Part shown: positions 54,000-64,000 of the stretch, one piece after another
Numbering within the stretch: the first letter of the stretch is position 1
Layout: each line of letters starts with the position of its first letter
DNA from: Patiria pectinifera
Taxonomy: Eukaryota; Echinodermata; Asteroidea; Valvatida; Asterinidae
Assembly: GCA_029964075.1 (NCBI GenBank)
Contig: CM057140.1
Location: 12,542,643 to 12,606,642, forward strand
DNA: 64,000 nt
Reading direction: 5' to 3'
Made by a program: the position numbers and the translations under genes
Notes under the pieces: generated by a model
Seen by the model: the letters and a program-made list of their open reading frames with translations, nothing else
The model's database searches: none
What the model was told of the DNA's origin: nothing

Positions 54000-56900
54000 A
54001 CCGCAGCCCAAGTCATTAACGGATGTGATCAAGTAAATTTGAAGGTCATTAAAGAATCTTTCTAAGTACACATGTACGTGTATTACAGCACCGTACTGCA
54101 GTTTTGTTACGTGTTATACAGAATCTTCGAAGTGAGGGTAAATAGACCATAGAATGGAACACATAGACCTATAAAGGCATTAACAAAAACAGCCATGTGA
54201 TAATTATGTTCATAAGTTGTTTTCAAACTGCAGTTTTATGCAGTTTTGACGTCAAAATACGAGGTTTTTTAAATACCTGATATGGACTGTCTTTCTTCCA
54301 ACTTGTTTTGTCACTCATTATTTCAACATGCGGAAAACATTTTATTAACAAGCGAAGACCACATAATGTTATTCCGTGATGTGTCGTGCTTTCGATAACA
54401 GCGGTTTCAATTTGCAGCTTTCGACCAACTGGGTGGTATTTTAGGAAAACATCAAGCTCTCCACAACAAAAGTCCACAAAAGAGGGAAAAAACTGTGCAT
54501 GGCTGGTACCAACGCGGAGTACGTCCACTATACGGTTCAGTTAGGCTGCTGGTTTTTTTCTCCGGTTCAGTTGGTGACTTCGCGATAGGGTTTCACTTGC
54601 TCGAACAACAGAACAAGTGCGCCGCTTTCACTGTTTGCTCAACAATAAGCGTATAGGTACACACTGGGCACTTAACTTCAATGGAAATTAGAGCGCATAC
54701 AAGCTCCCCTTTTTGTCTGGTGATGGGCGGTGGCACAAATTAACAATTAAACGTCTAAATGAGCTGTTAAACACTTTTAGCTGAATCAACATGCTTTCAT
54801 GATTAGTTCATAAAACACCTTTTCCTCCCGAGTGTATTAAGATAACGGGACATCTTTTTTTTCCTTCAAAACAGTGAAGAATTAAATTACTTTTTGTGCA
54901 CATTCATGTAGAAATATCTGTTACTTTTTTTGTCCACATTTCCATTCATAACAAAATAATGACCAGTGACTTAAGTCATCCGTATTAAGTAACAACGCGG
55001 GAAAAGAATCGAAATTAACAAATTAACAAAATAAGTAACACATCAAAAACTGAATCAATAACTTGCAAATAGTTACTTCTTCAAGTCGCAACCCACGACG
55101 ACAAGAAAAAAAACCACCACAATTGTCGTAGGAGGAAATGTCAACTCCGAGAAAAGATTTGGATAGAACGAACAAGAATTGCGCAAATTTCGAAATAGAG
55201 AAGACAATTGTCCCTAACAATAACCACATTGACATTTTGCAGACACGGGACCCCAATAACAAACCTTGGACACCCTACAAATGCATTATTTAACTGCTAA
55301 GGGTGTCTTGGCGCTTGTTAATTGCGTTTGCTTCAGCAATCCTTGCTTGCTTTAAAGATCAAGGATGCCTGATGATTCTATGTTTTCATAATCTGTTGAG
55401 TAAATTTGGGGCTTTGTGCACCCTTAATTGCGACATTAAAAGACAGCAAATACAAGACAATGCACAAGTAATAAGGGAGTCAACAGGCTGAGAGAACGGT
55501 CTCTAATAAATCTGATAAGCGTTCTGTATGATTAACTTGAAGTGAATGTAAGCGAATATAAATAAATTAAAGCCTTGAAAATTAACATGCATGTATAGGC
55601 CTAAGTGCAATTTTAACTGAACCAAATATTGAATTACTCTCTGGCAAAAAAAAACCAACGGAGGTTTCTTGATTTTTTTTTCAAATTTTGAGTTTTTAAA
55701 AAATTATTTCCTACGATACCGAGTTTCGAAAAAGGGGATCGTTTGAGTTTACAAAACAACAAAGTTAAATACATATACAACACAATACCTATGATTATAC
55801 AGACAGTGCAGTGAAACAAATAACACCCATGATAAACACCAATAATTGCTACTTTTTCAACATAACTTTTTTTTTTTTGAATCGGAGAAAATTATACAAG
55901 TGTGGTGTGGGACCTCGGTCAAGACGTTCCGAATGTCGTAAACATCAAGGTAATTAAAACCAAAATGTAGGAAGATTTCGAGGAATCCTAATCTAATTTA
56001 TGTCTTATACTTGTCCCTACTTTCCGCACCGACATGCGTTGGCCATGCACGTGGCCGGCAAGCCTGTTCTCATTACACAAAAATCCTAACGATGTGGTAT
56101 TAATTCTGGCTTTGCGATAATTAACCGTCGCATGTTTCTCACGGCCTAAATTCCTAACGCGGCGGACAATATATCACTGATTATAAACGCCGAGCCAGAT
56201 TTTACATCATTATCAACATTCGACCAAGGCAATGTTACACACGGTGTACATTGGCGGCGAAAAAAACCCTAGAATTTGGTCAGCTTGTGCGACTACGCTT
56301 CCAAACTAATGTCTGCAAATGCACCGTCTCTAAAATGTGACGAAGAATGTCACATTTTCACATTTAATTTGTAAGAAATGCAAACAAATCTTCTGCTTAC
56401 CAATTTCTTTTGATGCATTCGGCGAGGCTTACAAATTCAAGTTCGTACCAAAAAATTTCGACAGGTCCCACGGTCGTCAACTAATTGCTGTTCAAAATCA
56501 ACGACGTGAAGTGCAGGTACCAAAATCCGTTGTTGTTTTTCCGGGGGGGGGGGGAGAAAGTTGGTGAAGACTTTTTTGGCAGGTTTAAAAAGATGTCGTC
56601 TGCGCGCTTTCTGGGTTTCTCGCAAAGTTTCAATTAAAGTTTGAGGTATAGGGTAAGGGAAGCGCAAGTGAGACGATGGGTTATATTAAACCGTCATTTC
56701 TTACAGAAATGGCATTTGTATTGGTATTTTCGCTACTTTTTAGACGTTCTCGATGTAATTCTATAACTAATAAGTGAGGAGAAATTCTCGCGGATATTTC
56801 TTCAGCTTCTCACATAGCGTCACCCCTCCCCCCCCAGCAAAATGGAACAGTCTTCCAGTGTAATTTCCATTTTCTCGCATTTCCCCCAATAATTATATTC

Positions 56901-58060
56901 TGGTGTGTAACAGTAACAAAATATATAATTTGTTCTACTTTAAAGTGGACAGTTTTAACAGGGACTTGATTAAGCTCTAAAAACTCTGCAATGAATAAAA
57001 TAGAACATTCTTTAGATTTCAAGGATTTTCTTAATAAGACTTTTATTTCAAATCAAAAACTTTTGTATTGAGTGCCTAGATCTGGATGCAAGTTTTCACA
57101 CCAAAGATATTTTTACATGAAAAATAGTCAAATAAGAAAAACAATAACATGATACACCCAAACGTTCATGTGGATGGTACCGAGGATTGCATGAAGATGG
57201 CTTCACGTGCATGGAAACTCCAAATAAAATGTAGACATTTTGAAACCCAAATTCCTTGCCTTATAATATTTTAGAAAAAACATAAAATGTACACATCTAA
57301 AAAGTCTGCCTGACGTGGGCTAGAGACATACAATGATTATCACCAAGCATACCTTTCCCCCTCTATTTCTCGACAGATCAAGGTCTGACTAATTTGTGTA
57401 TACTTTCCAAATTAGGAAATGGTAGTCTTTTATGTAAACCAAAAAAAATGAACACTGGCAAAATACAAAAGAAATATCTGACACCATCTACAATAAAGAA
57501 AATACTTTGTTTTTAGTTTTTCTTTTTATAGGAAAATACCTCTTGTTCAGTTTTCGGAGCATCATGAACAGTAATTTGGGTTAAACTTTCAAACCAAACT
57601 AAATCAACTTTTGGAAGATGCCAGGGAAATGCAACGACTTCAGATTGACCTTTAGATGACATGAAGTTGAGTTCAAGCCACCTCAATTCAAAATGAATTA
57701 AGTGAGAATAACTTTGGTGTCCTATATGATACAAATAACCAGGTTTTGTTTATCATCGCATCTCAGTGACGAACAAAAGTTGACCTCAAATGACCTCATA
57801 TGGATACCCTTTAAACCCTGACCCAAAGTGACCTCTATGGGTTTGCAGGCCAGTAAATAGGCCCGAAATTGCTTACACTGGCCAAATTACAATTTGCATG
57901 CCCTCAATTACTTTGTTATTAAAGCATTTTGTGGGCCATGAACTTGAGGGTCTGTACAAAAGAAGGGTGGAAGCCGTGAAGAGGACTGCAAGCTCGTAAT
58001 TCTGTGAAATTCGGATGACATTGGGCCCTAAAATTGTTCAATTTTGCAATGGAGCACAGG
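54000..58060. other. AT-rich flank 5' of VGLL2
   Basis: I see no exon, tRNA or clear element. Open frames are short and without motifs. Confidence 0.45.
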
Positions 58061-58066
58061 CATCTT

Positions 58067-58320
58067 TTTTTCAAAATGGCGATTGGTTTTCAGGACTACT
58101 TTTAGGGGTGATCATCTTTGGATGGAGTTTTCTCCCAAAAGTCATGGTTAACCCACTGCAAATTGCACAGAAAATAAAAGATGATGACATCAGCTTTAAT
58201 TTGATGTGTGTCTCAAGCACCTTGGAGAGTTGTGAGAGTATTTATTTCCTGAATTTCAAAAGTGGGCGTATTTATCACTGGGGTTCTATGGCAGTTTATT
58301 TACTAGTCTGCAACCATAGG
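58067..58320. repeat. interspersed repeat copy B (related to 14149-14390)
   Basis: Same orientation as copy A and about 250 bases long. Shared words include TCTTTGGATGGAGTTTTCTC (one change), CCCAAAAGTCAT and GTGGG.GTTTATTTACT. A plus-strand frame of 116 codons covers it, but copy A is not open, so it is not coding. Confidence 0.7.
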
Positions 58321-59029
58321 ATGGCATTAAGAGATCTCGGGCTACCAGTGAACAAAAGTTATTAGTGCCATCCACATGAGCAGCGTGTGAAGACTATCAC
58401 TGGTCCCCTGCAAGTGCACTGGAGATGTCACATCAAGTTTGGCATCTTAGGCATTATAGGCAGCCAGAATGTACCATCTAATCCTGTATTTTGAAGGAAA
58501 AAAGAAAAACAAGAAAAACTGTGAAGAAACACTCTAAAATACAAATAACATCCAAAGCAGAAAGCTAGTGTAGGAATACAAAAATGCACATAGTTTTGAG
58601 TGTCTTTTGTTCTTATTGGATAGATAATCCTGAATTACATTTGGTTGTAAAAAATTCTCGTAGTCTTGTACCCAGACACCTCATTACACAAAGTGCTCCC
58701 ACAGGGTCAACACAGCCTGCTGGCTATTTCAAATGGCACAAAGCCATAGGCCCTATTACTGACAAACTAATGATAAGAGAGACCGAAGAAAAAAACCCTT
58801 CACATTTTCAATTAATTAACTCCACATCATTAGGATCAAGTCCACTTGTGCTGGGGAAGCACAATGTGAGGCATCTCAGATCTGATTAACATCACCTTGA
58901 TTGTCATGATTAGAAAATTAGAGGCAGCCCGATTGGTTTAATTTGGATCGGTATTTCACTTATTATTCAGACCTTGATTTTCTGCGGAAGCCAAATTTAT
59001 TTTTTACCCTGGTGCTAATTTGAAATGAG

Positions 59030-59390
59030 TTTGGGCTTTGGGTTTTGTGAGTGGGACTCAGAGGATCTTTTAGGTAATTCCAAACATTGTGGGTTCGAGT
59101 CCAGCCTGTGGGGCTCAGTGTGTGTCCATGTCCATGGGCAGGACACTTTGTCACAATTTGCTAAATCTGGAACGGGCGGAGAGGGTTGGGTTTTTGGTTT
59201 AATGAGTGGGACTGGGGATTTTGTAGGTAATTCTGCATTTTGTGGGTTCGAGTCCAGCCCGTGGGGTTGCAGTGTGTGTCCATGGGCAGGGCACTTTGTC
59301 ACCATTTGCTAATCTGAAATGGGTGGAGAGGTTTGAGCTTTGGGCTGAGTTGGACCGAGGATCTTTTAGGTAATTCCAACATTATGTATG
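59030..59390 (+). repeat. tandem array of tRNA-derived SINE-like units (about 2.3 units)
   Basis: Units of about 150-160 bases repeat: GAGTGGGACT..GAGGATCTTT, TAGGTAATTC, GTGGGTTCGAGTCCAGCC (a B box), GTGTGTCCATGGGCAG and CACTTTGTCACAATTTGCT. The GGGCAGGACACTTTGTCAC tail is a known type in tRNA-derived SINEs. The last unit is truncated. Confidence 0.75.
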
Positions 59391-61059
59391 CCAGTATGTT
59401 ATTTACAATTTGAAAAAAATCATGAAATTATATCAGTCAAACACAGGTGGACTTACATCTCTGTTTATGACAACAAAATATTATTATTATTTTTATTGAT
59501 GAAAAGTATTTGGGGTCTCCATTCTGTTTTGAATGAAGTGGACAAAAACATTTTGTGGAAAAGATGTGCATTCAAAAATAAATTCTCCCAAATGCGATTG
59601 AAGTTGCACTACACATTCTTTTGTATAAATATCTTTCCCCTCCCCCTAGAAAAAGGCAAAAGAACATATCTTAACTTTTCATTTTAGACATCTAAACAAA
59701 CAAATTCAATTCTAAGCCCTCCAATAATCTCATGGTAAAATGTCAAAATACAGGTCTCAGTTCCTTCCTTAAAATAAGCTTCCTGGCCCAAGGCCACAAC
59801 GTAAAACACCAGCTGCAACTTACACAGTTGTTCTACCTCATTACCTCCAATATATTCAGTTATATGAAGTGTTTTCCTTAATTTCATTTACAAAGTACCT
59901 CCGGCTTGTGATTTATTCAATTTTTCATTTGCCGCTTTGGTTTGCGTAAACAAAGCGTGCAAAACCTGGCCAAAAAGCACCCAATTGGACACTTCTTTCT
60001 GAATGGACCGGTTTCAGTCAGTGTAGAACTGAATGGTTTTTGATTTACGGTTCTTGTTTGGCGCGGCTTCCTTCATCAAACCGCGCACCTGTTTCAGAGG
60101 GGCGCATGCTTTAGCTCAATACCGCCGAAATCAAATTTTGTTCATAAATCGTGCCCCAAAATGGTTGATATTAGGAAGAGAGGTACAGTGGTCTAGAAGA
60201 AACTGGTAAGATGTTCTCCATACTCAAATGTGCTGCTACTCCTGCTTATTAACGGTTCAATTTGCAAAGAGGGCCTATACTTTCATTGCACACCTTAGGC
60301 TTAGCATGTCATTTTCTGATGACTGTCTCTTTCACTAGGACCTTGAGCAGAAATCACAGCAATTTTGCGAACACAGATTTATTGAGAGGAAGATATTGCT
60401 TAAACTAGCGATGTGACATCTATGAAATATGCTTACTGTTTGCACAAGATTCCTGCTTAAATTTTAAGCACACGTTTTCTGTTCTTACAACTTTTCTGTG
60501 TGGCATGAAATCAAGGATACTGCACACTTACAACTTTTCACAATCCATCACTCAACAGAAAAATTCCCTGTTATCAAAACTCATTACACCCTCAGGATAT
60601 TCTGATATTTAGCCAAAGTTGATCATCTTAACCGGTTTTTCTGTGACTTCAACATTTGAGTAAACTCGAGAAGCTTCAAAGACAGAAATAATTCTTACAG
60701 CTCAGGTATACATGTACATGTACATGTACGTGGGTCAAACAAAGATAGATGCTACATTTAATGTAAGTTTTCCTTTTGTTGTTGCAAGAGGGGCCATAAC
60801 TTAACTCAAGGTATTTCTTAATTTATTGTGGGTTATTAGGCAAAAGCCAAACACATAAAACACTGTAAGAAATTCAAAAGGAAAGCTGTCTTCACAAAAT
60901 ACCTCATGACTACAAGATACCCCATCCTCAGAGTATCTGCCTCACTACCGAGAGTATCAAATGGTCGATTTCCAATCAGAAATTAAATTCTTTCCATCAA
61001 GTTCTATCCACCGCATCACAGGAAGAAAAAAAAGCCCGGAAAAATTGGAGTAATCAAGA

Positions 61060-61510
61060 ACTTTTTCTTCAGACCGCCGGTGCCCAGAGGTCGCATACCG
61101 AACAGCCTACCGTGGTAAAGCTTAAAGCCAACCGGACTGACGGGGAACCGGGGAGTTCTTTGATTCATCAACTCGTGGGTAATTTATGGTCGGAGCACAC
61201 GTGCAGCTCGGCCGAAACCGTTCCTAATCGCTTGATTTACGCAACCGTTGCCGAGACCAAGACAAGACTTTTATGTGCGAGTGGTGTGTGGGGGTGTTGT
61301 GTGTGTATTGGGCGAGGGTTTGTGCTGCTCTGATTGGAATACGAAACTCCTAGGGGGAGCTTGGGGACTGGGTAAACCCTTACGAGCCCCCCAGGAACGA
61401 TCAGTTTTGGGGTACGGGGGCTGTGAATTGACGCAGACTGTTGTAGTGCCTTGTGATTTGGGACAACTGGGGGGTAAGGTAAACCCCTCACCAAGCGGCT
61501 AGAGACACTC
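61060..61510. other. GC-rich stretch, unassigned
   Basis: More GC-rich than its flanks, with related words GACTGGGTAAACCC.TACGAG and GGTAAGGTAAACCCCTCACCAAGC, and a G/T-rich TGTGTGGGGGTGTTGTGTGT core. Frames of 84-91 codons exist on both strands without motifs. It may be a regulatory island or a diverged repeat. Confidence 0.3.
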
Positions 61511-62282
61511 ATGAGCGACTAGAATCATGAATCAAAGAAATCAACCCTTAAAAAATAATGACACCAGAATTGGAGCATAGCCTCATACGGAACAATGAAT
61601 TAATATGGTAAATAAATTATGTGGTTTGGGTCTTGCCATACAATGAACATAACCAAATAAGAATATCACATTCAAAAATATCCTCAATATTTTAACCGTT
61701 CTTTCTAGTCGATTAATCACTGTGATAATAATGAGGTTTTTGTAATTGACACATGAACATCTGCCTAATCTGCGGAGCATGCAATTTATGATACCATCTG
61801 AACATTAATGTTAGCCACATTATTGATAGGATTGACAATATATAAGCTAGACATGTGGACAATCGGGGATCACGACATGCTGTGAAGCATTTGGAAACTC
61901 TTCGCCAGAATACTTTCATTATTATACTCTTCAAGATCATTAACCATTTTTTAACCACCCAACCATTCCCCTAGAAGCATCAAGCATCTACACTGTATGA
62001 ATAATATTTGCGTAGATTTGGCGAATAATTTTGCAAAACAAGATTGCATCTTGACATCCAGATTGGTATCATTCAGTGGGCGCCTTCTATCGGGTCTTCC
62101 CTAACCCATTGTTTTACAAAAACATGGCAGCCTAATTGACCAATTTAGTCCACATTTCAGATGGAAATGACGTTACAGTTTCTAAAAATCCACAAAAGAC
62201 ACAGAAAAGAAGAAAATCGTTTTACTAGCCATAACCCGTCTGATATAAGATAGCTACGTGTACACGTAATGTGGTTTATGGT

Positions 62283-62462
62283 AATTGCATGTATACCAAA
62301 TAATGACCGGAACCTAATTTACAAAAATGTATACGGACGTATACATTGTATAAAGACGTATACATTGTATACAATTGTATACAATTGTATACACTGTATA
62401 CAAATGTATTACAATTGCATGTGTACAGACTCAAATGATGACCGGAACCCAATTTATAAAGC
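62283..62462. repeat. palindromic TTGTATACAA array between direct repeats
   Basis: The core 62330-62415 is made of GTATAC words (ATTGTATACAATTGTATACA), each self-complementary. It is flanked by direct copies of AATTGCATGT and GATGACCGGAACC (62284-62325 and 62413-62460). Confidence 0.75.
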
Positions 62463-63159
62463 TGATAGATCACGATCTATCTGTTTTTGTGTACAATCCG
62501 TAATGATGAACTCTCCAGATGCAGAGGGAATACAGGGAGCTGGATCTGTCATACACGGCATCTTGTTTACGTGTGGGCCGGGTGACAAAAACAATTTCTC
62601 TGTGGATGTCATCAGGAGATGTGTTTACATACTCCTAGAGTCATCACAAAATTCACCCTCTGTGCTAACATTAAACCAAAAAGCAGAGTCCGAGAATGAG
62701 TTTAGTCCAGCCTTAGTTGATGATTTTTTTTATTTTTAGGGGGAAGGATGATCACAATGACACAAGGGATTCGACTTTGATGTTCTAAATTGAAAGGGGA
62801 AAACTAGAAATGTTTTGAAACCCTTCAAAAATGTTTGGAATTTTGATAACCATTTTGGGGAAAAACATTCTGTACACTGAAATCCCACAATTTTAGTGTA
62901 TTTTAGATAAAATACTGGGTTATACCTTCAATTTTATAAATCATGAAATAGTTTCCCAAACTTGTGAAAAGTTTCGCAACTTTATTTTATTTCCTTGTAA
63001 TTTGAAAATCTCATTTTATTTCAGCCCATGATTCACTTAACTCCTCCCCCCCCCCAAAAAGAGGGGGGTAAAAAAACATGCAAAGGATAAAACCTCTATT
63101 TAATTGGTTGGGGCAAAAAAAATATTAATTTGTTTTTATGTGTAATCAAATTTGGGGGT

Positions 63160-63225
63160 GGGTGGGGTGGAGATGGGGTGGTTGGGTGGGGTGGAGTGGT
63201 TGGGTGGGGTTGGGTGGTGTGGCAA
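63160..63225. repeat. GGTGGGGTGG / TGGGTGGGG tandem repeat
   Basis: A G-rich array of GGTTGGGTGGGGTGGAGTGG-like units with no A/T-rich interruptions. G-runs of three or four are regularly spaced. Confidence 0.85.
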
Positions 63226-63559
63226 ACAAAAAGTCTCTTCCAAATCAAGCCTAATTTGGTACAAGTCATAAACCAGCAACTCCTCTTCATCACTGTCAGA
63301 ATCCCGAATTGAGCTCTTAATCAAAGTAGCCAACACTTCCCTAAATGCCTGCCAAGTTCAGGACAGTAATTTGCTCGAACCTGCTTGTTTATTTTAAAAC
63401 CTCTCCCCAACTACCCCTACAGGTCAACTGTTTAGCTACAGGACAAGTAAGCAGCGCATTCCAGGCATTTTGACACCTTTTCGGTGATAAATCTCCCATA
63501 TTTAGAGCTGGAAACAGGCACGAACAGTTGGATAGATTTGTTGTAAACAATGCAAGACG

Positions 63560-63645
63560 AGTTTAAGGTTTAAAGGTGCAGTCCGCAAGTGCGAAACAGA
63601 GCAACATGCGTTAGGGTTTAAAGGTGCAGCCCGCAATTTCGACAG
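63560..63645. repeat. direct repeat GGTTTAAAGGTGCAGYCCGC
   Basis: Two copies about 48 bases apart (TTTAAAGGTGCAGTCCGCAA and TTTAAAGGTGCAGCCCGCAA). A common type of interspersed repeat edge; nothing coding is seen. Confidence 0.6.
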
Positions 63646-64000
63646 CAAATTTTTAACATTATCTTTGAAAGTTCTACCGAAGCATGATTCCTACTGCCCT
63701 TTAGAAGTCATTCTCCCAATCAAAAAAGTCAAGCTTTCCAAAAACGTATGTTTTAAATGTTTCTAAACCTTCCCTTTATGGGAAGAGGGGGGGGGGGGTT
63801 AAACTTTGGGATTTGAAAGTAAATCTTTCCAAAACTTGATACCACTTTCGAAAACATCATGGAAAGTCATGACAATCATCCCAGAAGAAAACGAGGTCTG
63901 CAAACTCAATCTATAACTGTAATCATACAGTGATGCATTGCATGAGACAATTTTGCAGTATGCCAGTCTGTGTCCAGCCTTTCAGATTTCAAGAAACGAT

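Noticed and set aside
58015-58365. 116-codon plus-strand frame
   Set aside because: It lies within interspersed repeat copy B; the related copy at 14149-14390 is not open in this frame.
62269-62739. 156-codon plus-strand frame
   Set aside because: Its first third is the translation of the GTATAC array, and the rest shows no motif I know.
63136-63380. Minus-strand frame with RDSDSDEEELLVYDLYQIR
   Set aside because: The acidic, Leu-rich piece could be an exon or the N-terminus of a Harbinger-type protein, but it is short, lacks a clear start and runs into the Pro/His translation of the G-rich repeat; not enough to call.

Overview
The window is eukaryotic: about 60% AT, intron-rich, and full of short palindromic DNA transposons (MITEs), tRNA-like SINE heads and minisatellites. 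The host proteins are deuterostome-like, and the word TAGGCCTA recurs often. I infer a marine invertebrate deuterostome, probably an echinoderm; the species is not proven. I reconstructed splice models by hand from GT/AG sites, reading-frame phase and remembered family sequences, without any search.

Layout: (1) 183-1273, minus strand: the first two coding exons of a di-N-acetylchitobiase gene (CTBS); the glycosidase core lies beyond the left edge. (2) 8125-10464, plus strand: a complete four-exon PLAC8/cornifelin-like gene, perhaps with a non-coding first exon near 3.5 kb. (3) 11481-13541: a recent head-to-tail duplication of a ~1.03 kb unit, each copy carrying the same MITE. (4) 14412-22923, plus strand: a complete eight-exon GOPC gene (Golgi PDZ and coiled-coil protein, 527 residues) whose introns hold a 600-bp foldback element, minisatellites, a mariner-type MITE and tRNA-like repeats. 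(5) 23-37.6 kb: gene-poor DNA with a piggyBac-type MITE, a cluster of tRNA-like sequences and one weak two-exon gene candidate at 27.5 kb. (6) 37627-52979, minus strand: a four-exon vestigial-like gene (VGLL2 type, 390 residues, TEAD-binding Tondu motif), with GC-rich islands in its introns that could be enhancers. (7) 53-64 kb: the region 5' of VGLL2, with promoter-like boxes and repeats but no gene I can support.

The most interesting biological point is the order GOPC> <VGLL2. In human 6q22.1 the same two genes are linked and also converge, with ROS1 and DCBLD1 between them. Here only about 14.7 kb of gene-poor DNA separates their stop codons, so this looks like an ancient linkage. The four genes do not form one pathway: CTBS is lysosomal glycan breakdown, PLAC8 is a small Cys-rich protein, GOPC is Golgi trafficking and VGLL2 is a TEAD cofactor. 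I found no CRISPR array, operon or other prokaryote-like system, and no retroviral element I could support.
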